Shown: positions 16,152-24,700 of the stretch, piece after piece
How the letters are laid out: the number at the start of each line of letters is the position of its first letter
How positions within the stretch are numbered: position 1 is the stretch's first letter
DNA from: Clostridia bacterium
Lineage (GTDB): Bacteria; Bacillota; Clostridia; Oscillospirales; CAG-272
Assembly (NCBI GenBank): GCA_017467105.1
Contig: JAFTSU010000029.1
Coordinates: 1-35,570 of the forward strand
Direction: 5' to 3'
Length of the DNA: 35,570 bases
Position numbers and translations under genes: made by a program
The notes under the pieces: model-generated
Database searches by the model: none
The model's input: only the letters and a program-made list of their open reading frames with translations
Told to the model about the DNA's origin: nothing

Positions 16152-18341
16152 TTACTGATTAATTTTGCATCCTTCAAGTGCCTCTATCAGCTTATCACGG
16201 TCACCAGCTGAAAGATACGCCTTATCTGAAACGGATACGGTTATTGTGTTGCTTTCTTTCTTGATCGGGAGCTCATTGCCAACGAATTCATCCTTATACG
16301 AGATGTCTTCTCCGCAAAGTCCGAGGGTGAGAGAGCATTCTCCCGTTTTATGCCAAAGAGTAGCGTATGATCTTCCCTCGTATTCAAAAACGTATGCTGT
16401 AATATCCGACGGAGTCTTTACTCTTTCATACTCAACGAGCTTATATCCAACGTCTGTTTTTAAAAGAGTATGCTCTGTATCCGGACTTCGAAGCATCAGC
16501 TTCTCCTTGTCAGTCAGCACTTGGCGATATTCTTCCCAGCGGCGAAGAACCTCAAGGTTATCCTTTGTGCGTGGGTTGGATCTCAGTACGGGAAGATTTG
16601 CAATCATAGTGATAGGGCAGTCAAAGGACGCCGCTCTGCTGGTTCCGAATTCGTATATATCAGGCTCTGTTTGCGGGAAGTAATCCCACCAGCCGAAGTT
16701 TACGCGCGTGAAGTCATCGCACATCTGCAAAGCCTCGATAAATGGAAATTCCATAATCTGCTTTTTGAAGGTCTCTGAGGGGAAGATATCAAAGGCGTTA
16801 CCGCCGCTCATCCAATGCCATCCGAAGTGAGTCTTAGCCGCGCCCTCACAGTAGAGAGGTGCGGGGTTAAGCTGCTTCAGTACTCTGTATTGAGCGTTTG
16901 ATACGTGATAGTCGAAGGGGTCGTTCGCTCCCTCTGAGCCGTCAAAATAGCAGTAACGGAATCCAAGATTATAGATATCAGCGATCTTTTTCGCGATCTC
17001 ATCCTGAAGGGATGAATTTTGATCCGGGTATACGCTTGTAGCTCCAAATTCGGAAATATCAAGGGTGCCGCCTATCTGACCTAACGGGTGGCTCGTAACG
17101 TTGGTACCGAAATGACCTCTCTTGCAGCCGTAGAAGGCGTAAGGATACTCATCGGTATATCCCTCATAGCTTATCAGCTCTCCGCCAAATTGCAGAACAC
17201 GGCAATCCTTCTGCAGCGGTGCATCAGCAGTTGATTGCTCCACGTAAACCGTGGTGCTCTCCGCGTCAAGAGGCTTTGACAGAGTGAAGTGACGGGTAAG
17301 GTGCAGGCGATGATCTGCAATAGGGGTTACGTATTTAGTGCAAATGCCTATATGTGTGTGCAGAGAGTGCAGACCAGGGATAAGACCTGCATCAGTTACA
17401 CGGCGAAGAAGCTCCGAGACGTCTTCAGCACCGTTAGGATACGTATCACGGTACTCGTAGTTTCCGCAGAATTTGTATCCGAGCTCCTCTTTGAAGAAGC
17501 ACTTATAGTAGAAGAGAATAGATTTTGCTCCGGCCATCTTGGCAACGTCGATTATCTCGTCAATATTTTCGAGAGTTGCGTTTCCTGTCCAAACGGATCC
17601 ACTGTTCAAAAGTCCGCTTCTCCGACTTTTAACTCCCCGAGGAAGCCCCAAGTTTTCCTCCAGTGCATCCAGTGCATCCAGCATGCTCTCCTGCCCCTCG
17701 GTAACTATAAGGGCGGCAGAGCAGTCGATGAGCTTTATACCTCGTACGGCATCAGCTGTAAGCAGCAGACCGTCGCCCGACTTTTCGTGATCGATTCTCG
17801 TCTCTGGCATTGCTGCTACTACCGCCACAGCGGCGCCTTCATCCCACGTTACGTTCAGCCATTCTCCAAAGTGCTTCAATCTCTTGACAGGTAAAGCTAT
17901 AAGGCGGAACTCATCTACGGGCGGAATATCCATATTAAGCTTATCGGTACTGGTGGGACCAATACGGAAGTCATCGTCTGTAATTATAAACTCTCCGAGA
18001 CGGAAAAGAACGTATTCGTCACTGATATCCACCTCTATCTCAGCTCCAAAGGTTACCAGATCAAAATAGACAGTAAGCTTTCCGTCCGTAAGGCTCGCGT
18101 TCTTAGCGGCAAAGGTGGTTCTCTTGTTCGGATGCATAAGCTTGATCTCATTGTTATACGGGCGTTTCTCAGTCAATGAGAAGATCGGGCAGAGTATAGA
18201 TTTATCGATCAGCTCCCTGTCATTTGATTTGAGAATCAGACTTTCGCATATTGCGTTTTCGTTTATACGCATAATGAGGTGACGGTTCTCTATAATTATT
18301 CGTCTCGCTTCGTCATAGCGCATTCCGTAGGTCTTCTTCAT
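16152..18341 (-). CDS. Putative TIM-barrel glycoside hydrolase
   Basis: A 729-residue protein without a signal peptide. Residues ~1-240 are beta-rich, ~245-600 look like a TIM barrel, and ~640-729 form a beta domain. Barrel-like motifs include GAKSILFYYKCFF, DAGLIPGLHSLHTHIG, FRYCYFDGSEGANDP and YCEGAAKTHFGWHWMS. The acidic YFDGSEG strand end resembles catalytic loops of retaining alpha-glycosidases such as GH36-like enzymes, but I cannot name a family or the catalytic pair. An inserted beta module (VLQFGGELISYEGY to CKRGHFGT) interrupts the barrel. GTGAGG precedes the ATG. It is separated from the upstream cyuA-like gene by a terminator, so it is its own unit. A cytoplasmic glycan-processing role is inferred. 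Confidence 0.6.
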   Translation of the reverse strand: MKKTYGMRYDEARRIIIENRHLIMRINENAICESLILKSNDRELIDKSILCPIFSLTEKRPYNNEIKLMHPNKRTTFAAKNASLTDGKLTVYFDLVTFGAEIEVDISDEYVLFRLGEFIITDDDFRIGPTSTDKLNMDIPPVDEFRLIALPVKRLKHFGEWLNVTWDEGAAVAVVAAMPETRIDHEKSGDGLLLTADAVRGIKLIDCSAALIVTEGQESMLDALDALEENLGLPRGVKSRRSGLLNSGSVWTGNATLENIDEIIDVAKMAGAKSILFYYKCFFKEELGYKFCGNYEYRDTYPNGAEDVSELLRRVTDAGLIPGLHSLHTHIGICTKYVTPIADHRLHLTRHFTLSKPLDAESTTVYVEQSTADAPLQKDCRVLQFGGELISYEGYTDEYPYAFYGCKRGHFGTNVTSHPLGQIGGTLDISEFGATSVYPDQNSSLQDEIAKKIADIYNLGFRYCYFDGSEGANDPFDYHVSNAQYRVLKQLNPAPLYCEGAAKTHFGWHWMSGGNAFDIFPSETFKKQIMEFPFIEALQMCDDFTRVNFGWWDYFPQTEPDIYEFGTSRAASFDCPITMIANLPVLRSNPRTKDNLEVLRRWEEYRQVLTDKEKLMLRSPDTEHTLLKTDVGYKLVEYERVKTPSDITAYVFEYEGRSYATLWHKTGECSLTLGLCGEDISYKDEFVGNELPIKKESNTITVSVSDKAYLSAGDRDKLIEALEGCKINQ

Positions 18342-18432
18342 ATAAGTACCTCACTTTTTGTTATTAGGGCTTACTTGCTTACATTCTATCACAAGAATTA
18401 ATAAAAGTATTTGTAAAATAGTAAAACGTATG

Positions 18433-18444
18433 TACAATATTGTA
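18433..18444. promoter_or_regulatory. Palindrome TACAATATTGTA upstream of the glycosidase gene
   Basis: A perfect 12-bp palindrome about 90 bases upstream of the minus-strand ATG at 18341. It is a possible operator; no regulator is identified. The nearest -10-like box on that strand is TGATAGAAT, with no good -35. Confidence 0.3.
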
Positions 18445-18496
18445 AATAATTATTATGTATGATAAAGGGCATAATCTACCGTTTTTTACCACATAT

Positions 18497-18533
18497 AAAT
18501 TTTCCCGACAGGTTTCGCTGTCGGGAAAATTTT
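18497..18533 (-). terminator. Intrinsic terminator of the methyltransferase-esterase-desulfidase operon
   Basis: A perfect 13-bp stem (18499-18511 with 18518-18530), 6-nt loop, extended by A/T pairs, just past the last gene of the minus-strand operon. Confidence 0.85.
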
Positions 18534-18551
18534 TGAAAAAGTAAAAATCTC

Positions 18552-19841
18552 TTATTTAGAAGAAGTCTCCAGCATAATTTTTATTATTTCGCGGTCTGTT
18601 TCTGACATACCGTCCTTTGCAAGTCTGCCTACGTTTCTGATTGTGTTTTCCACGCCCTTTGTAACTATGCCGTCGCCACCGTAGAATTGCTTATCACTCC
18701 TCGACATCTGATAGCCGAGTATACCCGCCTCTACAGCCATAGCGATCTTGGCGGCGCATGATGGCTTAGCGCCGTCACATATAGTACCTGAAAGGATAGC
18801 TACCGCGTTAACTATTGTATGAGCTACCGCCCTGTAGTCTCCGCCATTAAGATAGCAGATTCCTGCCGCGGCGCCCACGCCTGCGCTTATAGCTCCGCAA
18901 TACGCGGACAGAGTACCGATGCCCGTCTTCTGATGAACGGTGACAAGGTCGGATACTATCAGAGCGCGTAAAAGCGCCTCCTCGCTGTATCCACCGTCTT
19001 TTGCATATATTACAACCGGGACGGAAGCGGTTATTCCTTGGTTGCCGCTGCCTGAAATAATGCACACGGGTAGCTCGCAACCGCTCATTCTGGCGTCAGA
19101 TCCGGCTGCTGCGTATGCTCTGGCACGGGTTGGAGTGCTATTGTCCGACGAGAGAAGGATCTTGCCAATAGACGCTCCCCAATCACCCTTAAGACCTTCC
19201 TCGGCGATAGCCATATTAAGTTCGACCTGGCGTTGAAGCAGAGGAGCGACGGATGAAATATCGCATTCATCAGCAAACAGAAGTATATCCTCTACGCTCA
19301 TCATAGAGCGATCCAGAGAACTTTGCTTTACTTCCTCAGAGGAGCGATAGGTGTACCTCTCGGTAACGTTATTTTCATCAAGGATGACCTCGGTTACGTT
19401 TGTATGCTCTCCGACGATCTTTACCATCGCGCTGTGGCTTGGAGATCTTCCGTTGATTACAAGTTCGAAGGTACAGCCGGAGCTTATCTCACTGATATTG
19501 ATCTGAGTGCTGTTTTTGATCTTCTCGATTTTCTTGCTTGCGTTCTCCGGTAGTGCGGTTAGAACCTCAAGATAAAGATCTGGCCTGGCGGAGAGCAGTC
19601 CTGCGCATATAGCGGTATCTATTCCGTAGCCACCGTTTGTCATAGGCACTATGACGCTCTTCACATTTTTTATAATATTACCGCTGAACCCTGCGTCAAC
19701 AGCGACGGCATCCTCTCCCAGAGCGTGTCTGAGTATAGAGGAGGCATATGCTATGGCAATAGGCTCTGTACATCCCATAGCGGGACGAAGCTCGTCTCTC
19801 AGTATATTCTCATAGAGAGCGAATTTGGAAGAATTATGCAT
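18552..19841 (-). CDS. L-cysteine desulfidase / L-serine dehydratase-like protein (UPF0597)
   Basis: A 429-residue protein of the UPF0597 (YhaM/CyuA) family. Members break L-cysteine into pyruvate, sulfide and ammonia, using an iron-sulfur cluster related to that of L-serine dehydratase. Visible motifs: RPAMGCTEPIAIAYA (C24), SGNIIKNVKSVIVPMTNG, ISGSGNQGITASVPV (262-276), YCGAISAGVGAAAG (C315) and TICDGAKPSC (C355 and C362). The cysteines are the likely cluster ligands. ATG 19841 is preferred over the TTG at 19850, which nearly touches the AGAGAGG site. It is the last gene of a three-gene operon, 31 bases after the esterase gene. Substrate (cysteine or serine) is not decided by sequence. Confidence 0.82.
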   Translation of the reverse strand: MHNSSKFALYENILRDELRPAMGCTEPIAIAYASSILRHALGEDAVAVDAGFSGNIIKNVKSVIVPMTNGGYGIDTAICAGLLSARPDLYLEVLTALPENASKKIEKIKNSTQINISEISSGCTFELVINGRSPSHSAMVKIVGEHTNVTEVILDENNVTERYTYRSSEEVKQSSLDRSMMSVEDILLFADECDISSVAPLLQRQVELNMAIAEEGLKGDWGASIGKILLSSDNSTPTRARAYAAAGSDARMSGCELPVCIISGSGNQGITASVPVVIYAKDGGYSEEALLRALIVSDLVTVHQKTGIGTLSAYCGAISAGVGAAAGICYLNGGDYRAVAHTIVNAVAILSGTICDGAKPSCAAKIAMAVEAGILGYQMSRSDKQFYGGDGIVTKGVENTIRNVGRLAKDGMSETDREIIKIMLETSSK

Positions 19842-19872
19842 GAAATGCAAACCTCTCTTTACAATTAAGCTG

Positions 19873-21516
19873 TTAATCCTTGTAAATATACCATATTTGA
19901 TTATCCTCTTCCGGCCTGAATCCGTGAGAGGAATTTTGTAAAATGCGTATTTCCTTTGCGGCGTGTAGCGCGTTGTAGTATGTCATAATATCGGGCACCG
20001 GGCAAGACTCATCTCCGAGAGAGGCGCGCGTGACAGTCACGGGACATTTTATCAGATGGGCAAGGTTTGTGGGATCAAAGTAATCCATTTCGGGTACGTA
20101 GCTTTTCGTAAGTCCCATGCATCCCTTGGTATTGCACATTGCCGGCACGTCCGGATAGGAGTGGACTATCGAGAACGGGTCGCACTTATCCTTCATAAGC
20201 TCAGCTAGAGCGGGCATCATGCTTGCCTGATAGCCGCCCATACTTCCGCCGGAGAAGATTATCTCACCGTTCCACCTATCCGAGAGTCCTTCTATTTCGG
20301 AAGTCATTTTCCTTGAGGTTATATATCTGAGCATCTGCAAATTTCTGAGCCAGAAGTAGGTCATATAACAATCGTGGGGGTCATTGTAATCCGAGTTCGG
20401 ACTGCCGTTTAACCGTCCATAATTCTCACATATGCCACCGGGACCGCTCAGCACCTTGTAGTAGCCTTCGCTTGGTTTAGCAAGCTCATAGCCGTGATGG
20501 GTGCAATGAAGTCTGATCTCGTTATCGGAATACACAGGCATGGGCATATAAGCAGAATATCCGTCGTAGGTAATATGTATTGGCATCTTTTTTTCAACAC
20601 GGGGCAGGGTTAAGTAGCCGCTTGCGTGGCATGGACCCGGAGACTTTAAGTAAACCTCGTAGCTGTCATGACTGCAAAGCACGTCCTCTGAGGGCGGTGT
20701 ATAACCGGCATCACGCAAAAGATCGAGATACTCTCTGTCAAACCTTCTTATTCCGTGCTTATTCTTTCTAGGCATATCGAATTCGTACAGAACGGATCCC
20801 TCATAATCAGAAGGGGTATCATCCATAGGATCGACCGTAAAAAGTCTTTCTATTTCTGTGCGCCAGAAATCCTCGATATCCTTCTCAGCTCTTCTATCCA
20901 TCACTATTCCGCGACGGTCGAAAAGCACTCCGCCAAAGCCTGTGTTGCATCCCGACATTGCCTTGCCGCTTTCATCAAAGACAACAACCTTTGCAAAGGC
21001 ATATCCGGGCTTCGACAAGGTGAAATCTACGGTGAGGTTTGCAGTATTTTCTGCTATCTTTTCTCCCGTCTCTGTGCCGCACCTCCACATTGCTCCAAGC
21101 CTTGACACGCTTTTTGGCGTATCGCTGTCTCTGCTCTTCAGCGTGAATTTTACGGTAGCCTTGTCTCCCGGCATAAATTCCGTGGCAGGATGAGGGACAT
21201 CGCCGTCCTGGGTGGATTTAAAGGTCTCAACGGTGAAGTAACAGCCACCGCTCATATCGTCATCGTCGTACAGCACCAGGCTGTCACGTATATCCAGACC
21301 GTAGCTGACGTTATAAGCCTCGAAGAACTTATCTATCAGATTTATCAGAGTATCACCCATACCCGTGTCGAATTTATTCATATCAGATAGATATTTTTCG
21401 TCTCTTTTTGCGCGCATTGATACGTTGTAGAGTATATTCATTTCAAGGGTAGTCACCCGCTTGAATTCCTTTTTTGCAACTCTCTCGTATATTCTGAATA
21501 ATTTCTCAGCCAGCAT
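19873..21516 (-). CDS. CE7-type (acetyl xylan / cephalosporin C deacetylase) esterase with N-terminal extension
   Basis: A 547-residue protein. The C-terminal ~300 residues are an alpha/beta hydrolase of the AXE1/CE7 type: nucleophile S425 in GGSMGGYQ, acidic D502 in SLGDESCPV and H531 in SSHGF. CE7 enzymes remove acetyl groups from xylo-oligosaccharides and other small substrates, usually inside the cell, and no signal peptide is present. CE7 proteins are normally about 320 residues. The extra ~200 N-terminal residues include a beta-rich part (FMPGDKATVKFTLKSRD) that looks Ig-like. The second ATG (21516) is 7 bases from AGGAG and is preferred over the first. Middle gene of the operon. Confidence 0.75.
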   Translation of the reverse strand: MLAEKLFRIYERVAKKEFKRVTTLEMNILYNVSMRAKRDEKYLSDMNKFDTGMGDTLINLIDKFFEAYNVSYGLDIRDSLVLYDDDDMSGGCYFTVETFKSTQDGDVPHPATEFMPGDKATVKFTLKSRDSDTPKSVSRLGAMWRCGTETGEKIAENTANLTVDFTLSKPGYAFAKVVVFDESGKAMSGCNTGFGGVLFDRRGIVMDRRAEKDIEDFWRTEIERLFTVDPMDDTPSDYEGSVLYEFDMPRKNKHGIRRFDREYLDLLRDAGYTPPSEDVLCSHDSYEVYLKSPGPCHASGYLTLPRVEKKMPIHITYDGYSAYMPMPVYSDNEIRLHCTHHGYELAKPSEGYYKVLSGPGGICENYGRLNGSPNSDYNDPHDCYMTYFWLRNLQMLRYITSRKMTSEIEGLSDRWNGEIIFSGGSMGGYQASMMPALAELMKDKCDPFSIVHSYPDVPAMCNTKGCMGLTKSYVPEMDYFDPTNLAHLIKCPVTVTRASLGDESCPVPDIMTYYNALHAAKEIRILQNSSHGFRPEEDNQIWYIYKD

Positions 21517-21547
21517 AAGCATTCTCCTATAGCGATATCAGACGGGT

Positions 21548-22546
21548 CTATATACCCGTGTATTCTTTTATGAATTCATCGAAATCCCCAGGCGCATCCT
21601 GAGAGCCTGTCTCCGTCATTTCGAGAAGCTTCTCAAGCTTCAGCGCTCTGTGCCTTGATTTCAGGAAGTTTTCTATCCAATAGATAAATTTTGTTCCGGG
21701 GCTTAATTTCTCAAGGGGTTTCATTCTCACGTACATAGGCTCTCCGTCAGATGCGTCACGCCACGTATCAACGAACGCCACGTCGAAACGCTCCCCCGGC
21801 ATTATATGCTCCGCGTATTCAAACGCATCGGACTGTACGATCTTCACCTTGTGCTTGTTTGGAAATTGGGGAAGTATATGGGTCTTGAAAAGCCTGATTA
21901 CCTCTTCGCTTATCTCCACCACGGTGATGCTCTCCACCTCCGGCTTCTCGGAAACCATATACGCATAATATCCGAGTCCCAGCCCAAAGGTCACCACCCT
22001 ACCGTGAGCCGCCTCTATCGCCTCGACAGAGGTATCCAGATCCACGGGAGTGAGTGTCATCCATTCGTTTCCGTTCTCCAGCACCGCTGGAAAATCAAAC
22101 CTTTCTGCAAAAAAACCAAGTGGAGGTATCTCGCTGAAATCGTCGTTCATTATCATATCAGCGGCGATAACGGCTCTATACGGAGGATAATTCTCCAGCT
22201 TGTATTCCCAGCTTCCCTCACGGATGTTGTCTATTCTGATGCTCTTGTAATAGGGGTCGCTTCGGTATTTCTCTCCGTCCAGTATTCTGACTGACGGAGT
22301 AAGATAATTCATTATAATCGCACGATCCTCGCTGTCAGCAAAATCCAGACCGAAAAGCTGTGAGAGTATAGCAACGAGAGCCTCCTCCCGTGTGATATCA
22401 CCGCCCTCTGTCAGAGCATCCACCATCTCGGCCTGTATAAGCTCCGGATACCTCTCAAGGTATTCCGCGTACATTCTTGTGATTCTGTAGTTTCTGGAAA
22501 CCGTTTTCTTCAGTCTCTCAAGCTTTATTCTGTCTATATCCTTCAT
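21548..22546 (-). CDS. Spermidine-synthase-like SAM-dependent methyltransferase
   Basis: A 332-residue cytoplasmic protein. Residues 1-165 are a family-specific helical region. Residues ~180-300 form a Rossmann methyltransferase core with the glycine loop FGLGLGYYAY (187-196), the strand-2 acid E211 in ITVVEISEEV and FDVAFVDTWRD near 255-265. This resembles the polyamine-synthase branch, yet the putrescine-site motifs are not evident, so the reaction is unknown. ATG 22546 follows TTGGAG with 6-nt spacing; the TTG at 22558 has no ribosome binding site. It is the first gene after the promoter at 22575-22603, and the esterase gene follows after 31 bases. Confidence 0.7.
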   Translation of the reverse strand: MKDIDRIKLERLKKTVSRNYRITRMYAEYLERYPELIQAEMVDALTEGGDITREEALVAILSQLFGLDFADSEDRAIIMNYLTPSVRILDGEKYRSDPYYKSIRIDNIREGSWEYKLENYPPYRAVIAADMIMNDDFSEIPPLGFFAERFDFPAVLENGNEWMTLTPVDLDTSVEAIEAAHGRVVTFGLGLGYYAYMVSEKPEVESITVVEISEEVIRLFKTHILPQFPNKHKVKIVQSDAFEYAEHIMPGERFDVAFVDTWRDASDGEPMYVRMKPLEKLSPGTKFIYWIENFLKSRHRALKLEKLLEMTETGSQDAPGDFDEFIKEYTGI

Positions 22547-22574
22547 CGGAAGCTCCAAATATATTACTATGTAT

Positions 22575-22603
22575 ATTTTACTTTATTTTACAGTTAAAGT
22601 CAA
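22575..22603 (-). promoter_or_regulatory. Promoter of the methyltransferase-esterase-desulfidase operon
   Basis: On the minus strand: TTGACT (22603-22598), a 17-nt spacer and TAAAAT (22580-22575). The leader to ATG 22546 is about 22 nt. Confidence 0.75.
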
Positions 22604-22747
22604 GAGATTTGCCATCCTATAGGAGAAAAAATAAAAAAGAACGTGTCAAACCGCAACGCTAGATCGGCTGTTGTCGCACACGCTTCTAGATCTACTGTAG
22701 CAAAATAACACTTAACTGTATTTTTCAGCGCCACCAAAATCTACTAC

Positions 22748-22784
22748 GAAAAAAGGGTGAGGAGGAGCACCGCTCCCCTCACCC
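22748..22784 (-). terminator. Intrinsic terminator after the (GGES)9 lipoprotein gene
   Basis: A 13-bp stem with one bulge: 22755-22762 pairs with 22777-22784 and 22764-22768 with 22772-22776. It is followed on the minus strand by six Ts. Confidence 0.85.
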
Positions 22785-22814
22785 AAAATCAGCAGCTACA
22801 GTAGCAAAGCCGAC

Positions 22815-24677
22815 TTATGATTTACAGTATTCAATTATTGCTTCTCTGGTGATAAGCTCCTTAAGCGAGTCGTATATTGGAAGGATCACGTCGTAGCCAA
22901 AGGCAATAGCCTCAAGATCGGCGTCGGTTACCGTCAGAGTGACAGAGGCTGAATTCAAAGCCTTCTTGTTACTCTTAGCAAAGTCATCCTCAAAGCTGTC
23001 TATATGCTCGGTCTGAATGAACAGCATAGGTATCTCCATACTTACAGATTCGTATTTCTCACTTTCCTCATCGTAAACGAAGAAGTACATAGTCTTGAAT
23101 TCAATGTCATATCTTCTCGACGTCGCTTTGCCGTTCGTTAAACCCGCAAGACCAACAAGAGTTGTATGAAGGGTATCGTCAGCGCCGTTTATGTAGATGG
23201 TGTCAGCGTTAGTGCCGTTCATTTCGTCAATTTTCTTGATTGAATTAATTCCTACGAGATCTATAAGCGGGAACCAATATGTGTTAAAGATTATTCCGTC
23301 AACGTCCTCGCGTACCTCAGTACCAACGAGCTTGCCACTCTCGTTCGAGTAGATCTCGCAGTTTCTGCTGTCGCTCGTGGGAATGAAATCGCCCTTAGTT
23401 CCAATGATAACGGTATAGTCCTCACCTACCTCTATCATTGCGCTGGTACCGATAACGTCAATTCCGCCGACGGTAAGATACTCGTACACGCATCCAACCG
23501 TGTTTTCCTCGTCATCCCTAGAGAACTCAACGAGCATAGCTGCAGAATTCAGTATATTTAGAGCAAAGGTAAATGATTCCCCGTTTACACCGTATTTTAC
23601 AACGGTGGTATCGGTGAGTTGAATTCGCGCGCCGTACTCCTCGTCGCCTATATTGGAGTACAGAGTTACGTTTACGGGTCCTATTGACGCGTATAGGAGA
23701 TATTCGCTCTCGGTGATCTCGATAGAGAAGTTGAACTCGCCTGCGTTACCGCTGAAGGATTTATAATCATCGGGCGAGCCGTCAAGATATGCGGAATACA
23801 GACTCTTGATAATATTCATAGCGCCGTAGATCTTATTGACGTATGACGACGCAAGCTCCGTGTACGTGAGAATACCGTAAACCATATTCATCTGCTTGCC
23901 CATTCCGTTAAGAGGGATATCTTTGACGGCAACAAAATCGTCGTACGTTACTTCCGAGTCAACCAGACGGTAATCCGGGTCAAAGGAATCGGGAAGAAAT
24001 TCCCAAGCATCCGGAACGGAACCAAATGAGTCTATGACGTCACTTGCCAGTATACCGATGGAGAGCTTGATCTTGAAGCTTACGTTCAGGATAAGCTCAT
24101 TATAGTTTTTGCCGCTGAACACTATTTGAACGTCGTATGCGCCCGGCTCGGTAATACCGTCTATTTCCTTGCCGTCAAGATAATACTTAACGTCAACGTC
24201 GCTTGCGGGATCACCGCTATATGTGGGTAAATGTGAGTTTCCGTCCTGTTTTACAGACTGCTCTGGCTCCGCTGACAAACCGGTAATATCCGCTTTGTTT
24301 ATTTTGAGAACTGCGTTAAGAGTAAGTGTATTGTAGCCGTTACAGCTGATTTTTGCGGTTGCTCTGTATTCTCCCGCATCAGTTGCGCTTGCATTCGTAT
24401 ACTCTACTTGTGCTCCGGTAGGCAAATTTCCGGATACGGTTATGCTTTTTTTGCTACCGTCGTAGGTGAACACGCCGTCAAAGAAGCTTACGTCGGTAAA
24501 CTCCTTGTTAGATTCGCCGCCGGACTCGCCGCCGGACTCACCGCCGGACTCACCGCCGGACTCACCACCGGACTCACCGCCGGACTCGCCGCCGGATTCA
24601 CCACCGGACTCGCCGCCGCACGCCGTAATGGATATAACCAAAACAAGCGATAAAAGAATAAGTAATAGTTTTTTCAT
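22815..24677 (-). CDS. Secreted lipoprotein with (GGES)9 linker and MBG-type Ig domains
   Basis: A 620-residue lipoprotein. The signal peptide (MKKLLLILLSLVLVISITAC) ends in a lipobox with C20 as the lipid-modified residue. Nine GGES repeats (21-56) form a flexible acidic tether. Residues ~60-205 contain two bacterial Ig-like modules of the MBG type (FFDGVFTYDGSKKSITVSG; ISCNGYNTLTLNAVLKI). The remaining ~400 residues are beta-rich with no recognised domain and may be a ligand-binding or structural outer module. GGAGG precedes the ATG. It lies 23 bases after the XRE-membrane gene on the same strand, so the two are probably co-transcribed. Function unknown; surface anchoring is well supported. 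Confidence 0.8.
   Translation of the reverse strand: MKKLLLILLSLVLVISITACGGESGGESGGESGGESGGESGGESGGESGGESGGESNKEFTDVSFFDGVFTYDGSKKSITVSGNLPTGAQVEYTNASATDAGEYRATAKISCNGYNTLTLNAVLKINKADITGLSAEPEQSVKQDGNSHLPTYSGDPASDVDVKYYLDGKEIDGITEPGAYDVQIVFSGKNYNELILNVSFKIKLSIGILASDVIDSFGSVPDAWEFLPDSFDPDYRLVDSEVTYDDFVAVKDIPLNGMGKQMNMVYGILTYTELASSYVNKIYGAMNIIKSLYSAYLDGSPDDYKSFSGNAGEFNFSIEITESEYLLYASIGPVNVTLYSNIGDEEYGARIQLTDTTVVKYGVNGESFTFALNILNSAAMLVEFSRDDEENTVGCVYEYLTVGGIDVIGTSAMIEVGEDYTVIIGTKGDFIPTSDSRNCEIYSNESGKLVGTEVREDVDGIIFNTYWFPLIDLVGINSIKKIDEMNGTNADTIYINGADDTLHTTLVGLAGLTNGKATSRRYDIEFKTMYFFVYDEESEKYESVSMEIPMLFIQTEHIDSFEDDFAKSNKKALNSASVTLTVTDADLEAIAFGYDVILPIYDSLKELITREAIIEYCKS
24511..24618 (-). repeat. 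12-bp minisatellite coding (GGES)9
   Basis: Nine tandem 12-bp units with only third-position differences. Unit number could change by slippage while keeping frame, altering the length of the lipoprotein tether. Confidence 0.9.
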
Positions 24678-24700
24678 AATAATCCTCCAAGATTTATGTA

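Noticed and set aside
22616-22747. Inverted TAGATC/GATCTA strings and CTGTAGCAAA repeats near the lipoprotein terminator
   Set aside because: The pairings are short and imperfect and match no known element; I cannot separate them from chance.
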